Of a stretch of 9,504 nt of DNA, positions 1 through 8,089 are shown piece by piece. The stretch is from Bacteroidota bacterium. GTDB lineage: Bacteria > Bacteroidota > Bacteroidia > J057. A program made the position numbers and the translations under genes. The notes beneath the pieces are model-generated. The model saw nothing but the letters and a program-made list of their open reading frames with translations. It made no database searches and was not told where the DNA came from. The stretch is taken from positions 1 to 9,504 of the forward strand of contig RFHL01000257.1 of the NCBI GenBank assembly GCA_003696875.1, read 5' to 3'. Positions within the stretch are counted from its first letter, which is position 1, and the number at the start of each line of letters is the position of its first letter.

Positions 1-55
1 CTTCACCCCGGAAGATTTTGCCTTTTTACATCCCGGAGGGGCGTTGGGGAAACGG

Positions 56-1354
56 TTAATGCTTAAGGTCGATGATGTCATGGAAATTCATCGTCAGCTT
101 GACCAAACCAGACAGATCACTTAGTCCCTCCAGATTGAAAAAATCCACCAGGAAATTGAGATCAAATTCTGAGCGCAGCTTCAGGTCTATTTCAGGAGAA
201 AGAAAGTTCTTCACCTCCAGATCACCCGAGAAAATGCCCGTCTCAGGCCGGGCCTGAAAATCCTCCAGACCAAAGACCATCGCCGCCAGCCCGCCCGTAT
301 CAGCGACGGTACGCAGGTAACCGGCAAAAGCCATCCCCTCCACCGAGCGCTGGCTCTGCCGGTGGCGGATCATGCCTTCGGCACAGCCAAAGCGGGCCTC
401 CAGCCGGGGCAGTCGCCCCGGTGCCAGCCGCCCTTTTACCGTGGCTTCGAAAAAGACTTCGCCCCGGTTGTCGTAGCCCTGCAGGGTGGGGATGAGCTCG
501 TCCGGAGCCAGCGCGATCAGCAGGTCAAAGTTGGGCTTGGCCCCGTCGACCTTCAGGTCGAGGTAGGGGTTCCTCCCCAGGGCTACCAGCCCTTCCACGC
601 GAAAGTCAGCCCCGGCCAGCATGAGCTCGGAGGGAAATATCCGCAGCTCGGTCTGCTCGCTGTCGTAGTCGAGCTCTATCTGCAGGGCCACGGGCTTCCG
701 CTTGAGGTAGGTGGTGTCCCCATCGACGATCAGGTTCATTTCCAGTTGGGCGTCCAGCCCGACGAAGGTGTGGACATCTTGCAGGGAAAGACGCGCCTGT
801 GCCCGCTCGATAAAGGCATCCACATCGGTGCCGGTGGCTTCGCTGATATTGTGCAGGTCTATGTCCCGCAGCTTGATGCGTTGTACATCCAGGTTGAGCG
901 GCGCGGCCGCCGAATCTGCCGCCGACTCAGGCCCTTGCAGGGCCTCCAGCAGGTTGAAGCGCCCCTCTCGGTCTTGCACGACCTTGAGGTAGCCCTCACT
1001 CAGGGTGAGGGCCTTGATCTGGTAATTTCCCTTCAGCACCGCCCATACGTCAAAACCCACATACATATCTGCCACCTCCATCAAAGGCGGCTGGCTCAGG
1101 TCCTTGGTTTCGTACAGGTGCACCTCCTCCAGGTCGATGGAGATGTAGGGGAAGTTGGCAAAGGGGGATACCCGGCTCCCCGCCAGGGTAATCTGTCCCG
1201 GGAGGGTGGCATTGGCTTCGGTGAGGAGGCGCTGGACCAGCACCTCTTGCTGCCACATCAGCCCCCCGACCAGCAGGGAACCTACAACCGTGACCAGCAT
1301 GACAAGGCCCAGGAGCCAGCGTAGCCAGGAAGGGATTCGTCGCCTGCGTTTCAT
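56..1354 (-). CDS. AsmA-like membrane-anchored protein, apparently short
   Basis: Encodes 432 aa from the ATG at 1354. A TTG seven codons upstream is possible but less likely, because the ATG is followed directly by MKRRRR and then one transmembrane segment at about residues 11-33. The rest reads as a long periplasmic beta-rich domain in the style of Bacteroidota AsmA-like proteins: an early FANFPYISIDLEEV segment, then repeated strands such as GNYQIKALTLSEGYLKVV. AsmA relatives sit in the inner membrane with a periplasmic body and are linked to envelope lipid or outer-membrane homeostasis; the role here is inferred. The reading frame ends at TAA (56-58) right after MNFHDIIDLKH. From memory, this motif lies mid-protein in relatives of about 800-1000 aa, so the C-terminal half seems missing. 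The remaining 55 bp to the window edge show no clear continuation in any frame. It lies 127 nt downstream of the 113-aa gene on the same strand. Confidence 0.8.
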   Translation of the reverse strand: MKRRRRIPSWLRWLLGLVMLVTVVGSLLVGGLMWQQEVLVQRLLTEANATLPGQITLAGSRVSPFANFPYISIDLEEVHLYETKDLSQPPLMEVADMYVGFDVWAVLKGNYQIKALTLSEGYLKVVQDREGRFNLLEALQGPESAADSAAAPLNLDVQRIKLRDIDLHNISEATGTDVDAFIERAQARLSLQDVHTFVGLDAQLEMNLIVDGDTTYLKRKPVALQIELDYDSEQTELRIFPSELMLAGADFRVEGLVALGRNPYLDLKVDGAKPNFDLLIALAPDELIPTLQGYDNRGEVFFEATVKGRLAPGRLPRLEARFGCAEGMIRHRQSQRSVEGMAFAGYLRTVADTGGLAAMVFGLEDFQARPETGIFSGDLEVKNFLSPEIDLKLRSEFDLNFLVDFFNLEGLSDLSGLVKLTMNFHDIIDLKH

Positions 1355-1429
1355 ATGGGGATGGTGAGGCAACAAGTTAGGGAAATCCCCTGATTTTGGC
1401 GCGCAGGGCTGGAGGCAAAGAGGTCGAAA

Positions 1430-1443
1430 CCGGGAAAGCCCGG
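1430..1443 (-). terminator. Weak stem-loop between the 113-aa gene and the AsmA-like gene
   Basis: CCGGG, a 4-nt loop, then CCCGG form a 5-bp perfect stem. On the minus strand it is followed only by a short TTT, not a real U-tract. It lies 38 nt past the stop of the upstream gene and could slow or end transcription before the AsmA-like gene. The evidence is the stem alone. Confidence 0.25.
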
Positions 1444-1481
1444 GAGGAAAGCTCTCCCCGTCGGCTCAAGCCTTTCTTTCC

Positions 1482-1823
1482 CTAAACCTGCACCTCCTCG
1501 GTCTTTACCTCCATTGTCTCCTCTCCCTCGCCCTCCCGGGCGAGGATTTCCCAGGGCCCCTGCATCCCCTCCAGCTCCCAGGTACCCCAAAAGTGGTCTT
1601 TGCCGTTGAAGCGGCCATGATAGAGGACGATATGCCGCCCGAGATACTGCTTTTTCATTACCAGAGAGCCGTCCTCGGCCAGGACGCCATCGAAGAGGAA
1701 GGCCCCCGCCACGTCGAGGCCCGACCCCTGGATATGGTCACCATCGACGCGCATGCGCAGGCCTTCCATATTGGCATGGAAGCCAAATTGTTTCCACCAG
1801 CCGATGCAGGCCGTTTCTTCCAT
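1482..1823 (-). CDS. Small hypothetical protein, probable beta-sheet fold
   Basis: Encodes 113 aa. The ATG at 1823 is fixed by an in-frame TGA six codons upstream (tga-tcc-cct-ATG context) and there is no evident Shine-Dalgarno sequence. I do not recognise the family with certainty. The protein has no signal peptide or membrane segment, so it is probably cytoplasmic. It is rich in Trp, Gly and His: WW at 9-10, then strands with alternating G and D (GDHIQGSGLDVAGAF), then a KKQYLGRHIVLYHGRF stretch and an FWGTWELEGMQGPWEI stretch. The W-x-G-x-W-like pattern with regularly spaced glycines suggests a small antiparallel beta sheet or half-barrel, perhaps lipocalin-like; this is inference only. 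The tail (EGEGEETMEVKTEEV) is acidic and probably disordered. It lies 151 nt downstream of the efflux operon on the same strand. Confidence 0.72.
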   Translation of the reverse strand: MEETACIGWWKQFGFHANMEGLRMRVDGDHIQGSGLDVAGAFLFDGVLAEDGSLVMKKQYLGRHIVLYHGRFNGKDHFWGTWELEGMQGPWEILAREGEGEETMEVKTEEVQV

Positions 1824-1889
1824 AGGGGATCATCGTGGGTGTGATTCATCCAAACGCAAAGCCGCAGGAGCAGGTTGCGCGCCTACTCT

Positions 1890-1932
1890 CTTGCCCCAAA
1901 AGCGACGGGCAAGCGACTACCCTCTGTGAGGG
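1890..1932 (-). terminator. Possible termination region after the efflux operon
   Basis: Two adjacent inverted repeats lie 43-85 nt past the outer-membrane gene's stop. They are CCCTC-tgt-GAGGG (1920-1932) and CTTGCCC with a 10-nt loop and GGGCAAG (1890-1913). Neither is followed by a T-tract on the minus strand, so intrinsic termination would be weak. The position fits the end of the three-gene operon, but the call rests on the stems alone. Confidence 0.28.
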
Positions 1933-1974
1933 AGTGCCTGCCCGCCTGTCCACCCCATGGAACATGTCGTGAGC

Positions 1975-3408
1975 CTATTCCCAACCTCCACCCAGAGCCT
2001 GGTAGAGGTTTACCATGGCGTGTATTTGCAGCATCTTGGTCTCAATCAGGTCCATACGAGCCTCCAGGGCATCCCGCTGGGTCAGCAGAACCTCCATGTA
2101 ATCGGCCCGGGCCGAGCGAAAGAGGTTGTTGGCGATGGTAATGGACTCGGTGAGGGCCTGCACCTGATCCTCCTTCAGGTTATAGCTTTCACCGATGTTG
2201 CTGATGTAGGAGAGCTGATTCACCACCTCGATATAGGCAGACAGGATGCGCTGCTCATAGTCGAAAGCGGCCTGAATCTGCCGGGCATTGGCGTTGTAGT
2301 AAGCCGCTTTGATGGCCTTACGGTTAATCAGGGGAGCCACCATATCGCCAACCAGGGAGAAGGCGATGGATTCGGGGGCCTGCAGGAGCAGCTTGGGGTT
2401 GAAGGCTTGCAGGCCGAGCCCGGCGGTCAGGCGCACAGAGGGGTAAAAGTCTGCCCGGGCGACGGCCACATCCAACTTGGCGGCGGCCAGCTCCTGCTCG
2501 GCCTGCCGAATATCGGGTCGGTTACCGAGCAATTGCACCGGGAGGCCGGCCTCAATCAGACCGGGGACCACGTCTGCAAAGGCTTCCCGATCCCGAGGGA
2601 TGGGCTGCGGATAGCGGCCCACCAGAAAGTTGATCCGGTTTTCCACCTCCACAATCTGCTGCTCAATCTCGTACTGCAGGCTCCGGTTTTTGAGGACTTC
2701 GGCCTCATACCGGCGCACGGCCAGCTCGGTGGCCCGGGCAGCCTGCTTCTGCAGGCGCACAATTTTCAGGGCGTCTTGCTGAATGCGGATGTTCTGCTTC
2801 AGGTTGTCCAGCTGGTTGTCGAGGGCCAGTAGCTCGTAATAGGAGCGGGCGATCTCGGCCACGAGATGGGTAACCATGAAGTTCTTGCCCTCAACTGAGG
2901 CCAGGTAGCGATGCATGGCCGACTTGCGGGCGTTACGCAGCTTATGCCAGACGTCGACCTCCCAGGAGGCAAAGGCTCCTAGGTTGATCTCAGGCAGAGG
3001 GTCGGGAAACTCCCGCCCCGGCTGGATCTCGGTATTGGCGTCATTAGCGCCTTGACTGGTGTAGCGGCCGACCTTCTCGGCGCCAGCATCGCCGCCGATC
3101 TTTACAAAGGGCAGGTACTCCCCTTGCCGGGCCGACACCTCGTTGCGGGCCATGTCGATTTCCTGCAGGAGGATGTTCAGCTCCTGGTTATGGGCCAGGG
3201 CGGTGTCAATCAGCTCCTTGAGGTTGGGGTCGGAGAAGAAGGTTCTCCAGTTGATGTCGGCCATATTAGCCGAGTCCTGCGAGACCGCATAGGCCTCGGG
3301 CAGGCCGGGGCCGGCGGACTTCTGCACCAGTGCCGGCAACTGACAGGCCGTAAACACCAGCGGCAAGAAAGCCATCCCCAGGTATGTTATGATCGATTTA
3401 TTACGCAT
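1975..3408 (-). CDS. NodT/OprM-type outer-membrane efflux lipoprotein
   Basis: Encodes 477 aa, the usual length for NodT-family outer-membrane factors. The ATG at 3408 is chosen because it gives a lipoprotein signal peptide (MRNKSIITYL to LVFTAC, lipidated Cys at residue 22). Longer in-frame starts would bury this signal. The family forms a trimer: a beta-barrel pore in the outer membrane and an alpha-helical tunnel through the periplasm that docks on the adaptor and RND pump. Both outer-membrane efflux repeats can be seen. The first includes NLGAFASWEVDVWHKLRNA (142-160). The second has the hallmark NRPDIRQAEQEL (296-307), followed by FYPSVRLTAGLGL. The C-terminus ends in the typical YQALGGGW. 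The start codon overlaps the pump stop as ATGCGTAA, which points to translational coupling and equal dosage. Confidence 0.95.
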   Translation of the reverse strand: MRNKSIITYLGMAFLPLVFTACQLPALVQKSAGPGLPEAYAVSQDSANMADINWRTFFSDPNLKELIDTALAHNQELNILLQEIDMARNEVSARQGEYLPFVKIGGDAGAEKVGRYTSQGANDANTEIQPGREFPDPLPEINLGAFASWEVDVWHKLRNARKSAMHRYLASVEGKNFMVTHLVAEIARSYYELLALDNQLDNLKQNIRIQQDALKIVRLQKQAARATELAVRRYEAEVLKNRSLQYEIEQQIVEVENRINFLVGRYPQPIPRDREAFADVVPGLIEAGLPVQLLGNRPDIRQAEQELAAAKLDVAVARADFYPSVRLTAGLGLQAFNPKLLLQAPESIAFSLVGDMVAPLINRKAIKAAYYNANARQIQAAFDYEQRILSAYIEVVNQLSYISNIGESYNLKEDQVQALTESITIANNLFRSARADYMEVLLTQRDALEARMDLIETKMLQIHAMVNLYQALGGGWE

Positions 3409-6400
3409 GTTGATCAGTGTCTTGGGTCTCTTCAAGCGGTTTGTCTTCCTCATCCAGATAGTCATCCTCTGTGGCATAGTGGGGATCTTCGGAGAGGGGA
3501 TCAAAGTGTTCATCCCGGATCAGCTTGCGACCTTCGGCCAACTTGCCAAAGATGTAGTACAAGCCCGGGATCACGACGACCCCGAAGACGGTCCCAAAGA
3601 GCATCCCCCCCAGGGCCGAGGCTCCGATGGTGCGGTTGCCGATCGCGCCGGCGCCCGTCGCCACGACCAGCGGAATAAGGCCGGCGATGAAGGCAAAGGA
3701 GGTCATCAGGATAGGCCGGAAGCGGGCCTTGGCCCCTTCGATGGCCGCATCGAAGACGGAGGCCCCATGCTGATGCCGCTGCACCGCATACTCTACAATC
3801 AGCACCGCATTTTTGCCCAACAGCCCCACCAGCATAATGATCCCGATCTGGGCATAGATGTCATTGGCCAGGCCCATGGCCTTGAGGAGGACAAAGGAGC
3901 CCAGGATCCCCACCGGCAGCGAGAGTACCACAGCCAGCGGCAGGAGGAAGCTCTCATACTGAGCGGCCAGAACGAGATAGACGAATATCAGGACCACGGC
4001 GAAGATGAAAATGGACTCATTTCCCCGCTGGGCCTCGTCATAGGACAAGCCTTCCCAGGCGATGTCATAGCCCCGCGGCAGGGTCTGCTCGGCGGTTTCC
4101 CGGATGGCCTGAATGGCATCGGCGGTGGTGTACCCCTTGGCCGGCTGCCCGCGGATGGCCGCGGAGTTGTACATATTGTAGCGGGTGATCTCGTTGGGAC
4201 CCTGGCTCTTTTTCAGTTTCATAAAGGCCGAGTAGGGCACCATTTCGCCTTCTTCGTTCTTGACAAAGAGCTTGAGCAGATCGCTCGGCAGCTTGCGAAA
4301 CTCAGGGCCCGCCTGCACATACACCTTAAAAAACTGCCCAAAGCGGATAAACCCCTGCTCATAGGTACTCCCGATCAGGATGTCCAGGGTTTCCATGGCC
4401 TTGCCGATGGAGACTCCCTTTTGCATGGCGATCTTGTTATCGATCTCCAACTCGTACTGCGGGTAATTGGCAGCAAAGAAGGTGAAGATCCCGGTCAGCT
4501 CCTGGCGCTGGCGCAGGTTGTCCATGAAAGCCTGGTTGATCCGGTCAAACTCCTGATAGTCGGTCGAATTGGTTTTATCCAACAGCCGCAGCGAAAAGCC
4601 TCCTGAGGAACCAAAACCTGGGATGGCCGGCGGCTCGAAAAACTCGACAATGGCCCCCAGTCCCCTGGATTTCTCTTCCAACTCCTCCATGATCTCATGG
4701 ACCGACTGGCGTCGCTCGGACCAGTCCTTGAGGTTGATCAGACAGGTACCGGCATTGGACCCCCGGCCTTCGGTCATGATCTCATAGCCCGCCAGGGAGG
4801 CGACCGACTCCACGCCCTCGACATCTTCGCAGATTTTCTGGAGCTCCCGGGCTACCTGATTGGTCCGCTCCAGGGTAGCCCCGGGAGGCGTTTGGATGAT
4901 GGCATAGATAGTCCCCTGGTCTTCGCTGGGGATAAAGCCCCCGGGGAGGTACTCGTTTTGCACATAGATGCCAACACAGAAAATCACCAAGATGCTCCAG
5001 GTCACGACTTTGCGATCCACAATCCGCCGGAGGACCCAGGTGTAGCGATTGGTGCCCTTCTCAAAGGTCCGGTTGAAGGCATCCAGCAAACGGGTGAGGG
5101 GATTGACCTTGCGGGGTTTGCCGTGGTTGTTCTTAAGCAGCATGGCCGAGAGCACCGGCGTCAGGGTCAGGGCGATAACCGCCGAGATCATGATGGCGCT
5201 CGCCATGGTGATTGAGAACTGCCGGTAGAAGGTCCCCACGGGTCCACCCATGAACGAAATCGGCAAGAAAACCGATACCATCACCATGGTGATGGCGATG
5301 ATGGCTCCGCTGATCTCGCGCATGACTTCCCGCACGGCGTTGTAGGGGGAGAGGTTTTTATCCTCCATCTTGGCGTGGACCGCCTCCACCACCACGATCG
5401 CATCATCCACCACGATACCGATGGCCAGTACCAGGGCAAAGAGGGTGACGAGGTTGATGGACAGCCCAAAGAACTGGATCACAAAAAATGCCCCGATCAG
5501 CGACACCGGCACAGCCAGAATCGGAATCAGGGTTGAGCGCCAGTCCCCCAGAAAGACAAAGACTACCAGGGCGACCAGGATGAAAGCATCTCTCAAGGTG
5601 TGCAAGACCTGCTCAATTGAGGCATCCAGGAACTGGGATACGTCATAGCTGATCTTGTAATCCACCCCGGGCGGAAAGGACTTCCGCATTTCCTCCAGAG
5701 TCGCTTTTACCTCTTCGATGACCTTGGTGGCGTTGCTGCCATAGTTTTGCTTCAGCACGATCGAGGCCGAGGGATGGCCGTCGAGGTTGGAGTAGATGTC
5801 GAAAAATTCGCTCCCAAGCTCTACCTTGGCGATGTCACCCAGGTGAATGCTCTCCCCCTCGGGATTGGCCCGAATGATGATGTTTTCGTACTCCTTGGGC
5901 TGATTGTAGCGACCCTTGTAGGTGAGCACATACTCCAGCGACTGGGCTGTGATCCCCGAGCTGCGACCCAGGCGGCCCGGCCGCCCCACGATGCTCTGCT
6001 CACCCATGGCCTCCATCACCTCCTGTACCGAGATATCGTAGGCCCGCATCCGGTCCGGGTTTAGCCAGACCCGCATCGCGTAGCGGCGGCTGCCCAGGAT
6101 CTGCGCCCGGGCGATCCCATTGATCCGGTTGATCTCGGGGATCATATTGACATTGGCGTAGTTATACAGGAACTTTTCATCCATCTGCTCACTGGTGCTG
6201 TACAGGTTTACATACATGAGCATACTGGGCTGAATCGGCGTAATGATCACCCCCTCCCGCTGCACCAGTTCCGGGAGCAGCGGCATGACCTGGTCTACCC
6301 GGGTCTTGACCCGGATTACCGCCTGGTTTGGGTCTGTGCCGGGTTCGAAGATGACCCTCAGGGTGGCTTCCCCCGCACTCGTGGCGTCAGTCGCTATATA

Positions 6401-6628
6401 GCGCATCCCCTGCACCCCGTTGATGGCATTCTCCAGCGTGATCAGGGTCGACTTGACCAGGACATCGGCGCTGGAACCAGGGTAGGCAATGAAGATGTTG
6501 ACGGTCGTAGGGGCAATCTGGGGAAATTGTGAGATGGGCAACTGCTGGATGGCCAGACTCCCCACAAACACAATGATAATAGATATGACGATGGCCAGGA
6601 CTGGCCGGTGTATGAATCTTTGAAACAT
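3401..6628 (-). CDS. RND (HAE1 family) multidrug efflux pump, AcrB-like permease
   Basis: Encodes 1075 aa, close to AcrB (1049). The ATG at 6628 gives the canonical N-terminus MFQRFIHRPVLAIVIS; an in-frame start farther upstream would only add residues encoded by the tandem repeat. This is the proton-antiport engine of a tripartite pump, a trimer in the inner membrane that takes substrates from the periplasm or outer leaflet. The proton-relay residues are intact: Asp408-Asp409 in TM4 (AIGIVVDDAIVVVE) and Lys939 in TM10 (GLLGKNAVLIVEYA), matching AcrB D407, D408 and K940. NAGTCLINLKDWSERR marks the second porter region, and YLVLAAQYESFLLPLAV is the usual TM8-9 region. The tail after about residue 1031 is unusually acidic (SEDPHYATEDDYLDEEDKP). 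HAE1 membership argues for drugs, bile-like compounds or hydrophobic toxins rather than metals. The actual substrate is unknown. Confidence 0.97.
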   Translation of the reverse strand: MFQRFIHRPVLAIVISIIIVFVGSLAIQQLPISQFPQIAPTTVNIFIAYPGSSADVLVKSTLITLENAINGVQGMRYIATDATSAGEATLRVIFEPGTDPNQAVIRVKTRVDQVMPLLPELVQREGVIITPIQPSMLMYVNLYSTSEQMDEKFLYNYANVNMIPEINRINGIARAQILGSRRYAMRVWLNPDRMRAYDISVQEVMEAMGEQSIVGRPGRLGRSSGITAQSLEYVLTYKGRYNQPKEYENIIIRANPEGESIHLGDIAKVELGSEFFDIYSNLDGHPSASIVLKQNYGSNATKVIEEVKATLEEMRKSFPPGVDYKISYDVSQFLDASIEQVLHTLRDAFILVALVVFVFLGDWRSTLIPILAVPVSLIGAFFVIQFFGLSINLVTLFALVLAIGIVVDDAIVVVEAVHAKMEDKNLSPYNAVREVMREISGAIIAITMVMVSVFLPISFMGGPVGTFYRQFSITMASAIMISAVIALTLTPVLSAMLLKNNHGKPRKVNPLTRLLDAFNRTFEKGTNRYTWVLRRIVDRKVVTWSILVIFCVGIYVQNEYLPGGFIPSEDQGTIYAIIQTPPGATLERTNQVARELQKICEDVEGVESVASLAGYEIMTEGRGSNAGTCLINLKDWSERRQSVHEIMEELEEKSRGLGAIVEFFEPPAIPGFGSSGGFSLRLLDKTNSTDYQEFDRINQAFMDNLRQRQELTGIFTFFAANYPQYELEIDNKIAMQKGVSIGKAMETLDILIGSTYEQGFIRFGQFFKVYVQAGPEFRKLPSDLLKLFVKNEEGEMVPYSAFMKLKKSQGPNEITRYNMYNSAAIRGQPAKGYTTADAIQAIRETAEQTLPRGYDIAWEGLSYDEAQRGNESIFIFAVVLIFVYLVLAAQYESFLLPLAVVLSLPVGILGSFVLLKAMGLANDIYAQIGIIMLVGLLGKNAVLIVEYAVQRHQHGASVFDAAIEGAKARFRPILMTSFAFIAGLIPLVVATGAGAIGNRTIGASALGGMLFGTVFGVVVIPGLYYIFGKLAEGRKLIRDEHFDPLSEDPHYATEDDYLDEEDKPLEETQDTDQHA

Positions 6629-6630
6629 GT

Positions 6631-6670
6631 CTGTTGCGGCTTTTCTGTTGCGGCTTTTCTGTTGCGGCTT
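6631..6670 (-). repeat. Tandem 14-bp repeat, nearly three copies, between adaptor and pump genes
   Basis: The plus-strand unit CTGTTGCGGCTTTT occurs at 6631-6644 and 6645-6658, then as 12 of 14 bases at 6659-6670. It fills most of the 55-nt gap and ends 2 nt before the pump ATG (minus strand AAAAGCCGCAACAG repeated, then ACATG). Copies one and two are identical. Changes in copy number would move the pump start relative to the adaptor stop without touching either coding frame. Confidence 0.95.
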
Positions 6671-6683
6671 AGAAACCCTTACC

Positions 6684-7769
6684 CTACTCTGCATACAGAT
6701 TCAGGTGCTCAATGACCTGAGCGGGATCCTCCACCTGGTATTGAATCTCATCTCCCTGCTTGACGAGTCGCAAGCCTTCCAACAAGAACTTGTCGCCTTC
6801 ATCCAATCCCTCACTCACCAGGTAGATATGGGGTAACTCAGCCATGATCTGGATTTCCCGGGATTGCAAAACGCCCTCTTCATTCACCACAAACACGTAC
6901 TTCTTATCCAGTACATCGAAGGTGGCCTTTTGGGGAATGATCAGCCCCTGGCTGACCGGGACAGACATGATGATGTTGCCAGTCTCTCCATGGCGCAACA
7001 GCAGATCCGGATTGGGAAAGGTCGCCCGAAAGGCAATGTTGCCCGTCTCGTGGTTAAACTCCCCCTCAATGGTCTCCACCACCCCGGAATGTTCAAAGAC
7101 GCGGTTATTTGCCATCAGTAGGCGCACCTGTGCGCGCGAGCCCTGCGGAAACTGGGTCCGATATTCCAGGTACTCCGGCTCCGGCACGTTGAAGTACACC
7201 CACATCTTGCTGTTGTCAGACAAGCTCGTCAGCAATTCGCCCTCCTCCAGCAAACTCCCCTCCCGCACGTGCAGCCGGTCCATAATCCCGTCGAAGGGAG
7301 CCCGGATATCCGTAAAGTCCAAATGCACCTCGGCCAGGGCCAGTTCCGCTTTGGCCTTTTCAAACTTGGCCTTGGCCATCGCCAGCTCATTCTGGGAGAC
7401 AATGTTGCTGTCCGCCAGCGCCCGGGTATTTTCGTATTCGATTTCCGCCACCCGGGCCTCGGCCTGCGCCTTCTGCACCTCCGCAGCATACAGCGTAGGC
7501 ATGATCTTAAACATGGGTTGCCCCTTCTTGACGTACTGCCCTTCGTCTACGAAGATGTTTTCCAGATAGCCCTTTTCCAGGGCCCTGAGTTCAATGTGGC
7601 GCACAGAGTGAATCTGGCAAACGTATTCATTGGTGATGACGGTATCCCGTCGCAAGGGGGTGGTAACCAGAAAGGTGGTTTCCTCCGCCTCCTTGCTTTC
7701 ATGGTCATGACGGCAACCGGCTGTCCACAAAGCGGCAATCATGCCGACCCATATGATAAACCTTGTCAT
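6684..7769 (-). CDS. RND periplasmic adaptor (membrane fusion) lipoprotein
   Basis: Encodes 361 aa from the ATG at 7769. This start opens with MTRFIIWVGMIAALWTAGC, a lipoprotein-like signal with Cys at 19; an in-frame GTG 15 codons upstream would spoil it. The lipobox is imperfect (Leu at -5), so lipidation is likely rather than certain. Adaptors link the RND pump to the outer-membrane channel and cycle with drug export. Domains in order: His/acid-rich linker (CRHDHESKEAEE), first half of the lipoyl domain (about 58-91, ALEKGYLENIFVDEGQYVKKGQP), a coiled alpha-hairpin rich in Ala, Glu and Lys (about 95-150), second lipoyl half (DIRAPFDG, 154-161), then beta-barrel and membrane-proximal domains. 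The order adaptor-pump-channel is the standard RND operon layout. An AT-rich stretch upstream probably carries the promoter. Confidence 0.95.
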   Translation of the reverse strand: MTRFIIWVGMIAALWTAGCRHDHESKEAEETTFLVTTPLRRDTVITNEYVCQIHSVRHIELRALEKGYLENIFVDEGQYVKKGQPMFKIMPTLYAAEVQKAQAEARVAEIEYENTRALADSNIVSQNELAMAKAKFEKAKAELALAEVHLDFTDIRAPFDGIMDRLHVREGSLLEEGELLTSLSDNSKMWVYFNVPEPEYLEYRTQFPQGSRAQVRLLMANNRVFEHSGVVETIEGEFNHETGNIAFRATFPNPDLLLRHGETGNIIMSVPVSQGLIIPQKATFDVLDKKYVFVVNEEGVLQSREIQIMAELPHIYLVSEGLDEGDKFLLEGLRLVKQGDEIQYQVEDPAQVIEHLNLYAE

Positions 7770-7796
7770 ATATGTCCTGCTTGGGTGCGGTGGCCA

Positions 7797-7815
7797 GGTC
7801 GGGGAATGCCCCACC
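7797..7815 (-). promoter_or_regulatory. Leader stem-loop upstream of the adaptor gene
   Basis: GGT-c-GGGG, loop AATG, CCCC-ACC can pair over 7 bp with a single bulged C at 7800. It lies 28-46 nt upstream of the adaptor ATG, so it would be in the mRNA leader if transcription starts in the AT-rich stretch. It could influence translation or mRNA stability. The pairing is seen directly; the function is inferred. Confidence 0.3.
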
Positions 7816-7820
7816 CCTTC

Positions 7821-7880
7821 TAATTTTTGAAATAGCCATCACGCACAGAATAAAAAAAGTGGTAAATAATGATTTTCTCT
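7821..7880 (-). promoter_or_regulatory. AT-rich candidate promoter zone of the efflux operon
   Basis: This is the only clearly AT-rich stretch near the adaptor start, in otherwise GC-rich DNA, and lies 52-111 nt upstream of the ATG. On the minus strand it includes ATTATTTACC, a run of seven T, and TATTCTGTG. I find no good match to the Bacteroidota consensus (TTG, about 19-21 nt, TAnnTTTG), so exact elements are not assigned. The call rests on composition and position. Confidence 0.3.
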
Positions 7881-8045
7881 TCGCCTTGATTGTCCTGCCC
7901 TGTGGGGGTATCCCCGAAGACGGCTGGCGAGAGATACTGTTTGGCACCTCCCATACGCTTCTGTTCCGAAGGAAAAACCCCAAGGCTCAGAAAGCAGGAT
8001 CGATGACGAAGAAAAGGGGGAGGGGGCGAAGGCACAGGCCGCTCA

Positions 8046-8057
8046 GGGCATATGCCC
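8046..8057. repeat. 12-bp perfect palindrome GGGCATATGCCC
   Basis: A perfect dyad with no unpaired centre. It could be a dimeric regulator site or chance. It lies 277 nt upstream of the adaptor start, which is far for an operator, and 61 bp left of the inverted-repeat element. Confidence 0.5.
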
Positions 8058-8089
8058 GTGCAGGTAGCACCGGCGTAGCACAATCATCT

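Noticed and set aside
362..1324. Long plus-strand open frame antisense to the AsmA-like gene
   Set aside because: The minus frame has a clear membrane anchor and family-like strands; the plus product is rich in Gln, Gly, His and Val without a domain, as expected of a GC-rich antisense shadow.
3409..3513. Upstream in-frame extension of the outer-membrane channel gene
   Set aside because: It would overlap the pump's C-terminus by over 100 nt and bury the lipoprotein signal peptide.
3389..4606. 405-codon plus-strand frame antisense to the RND pump
   Set aside because: It lies within a gene whose identity is certain; its product has no recognisable domain.
7935..7943. TACTGTTTG on the plus strand resembling a Bacteroidota -7 box
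   Set aside because: It has a 3-nt instead of 2-nt spacer, no TTG at the proper upstream distance and no plus-strand gene downstream.
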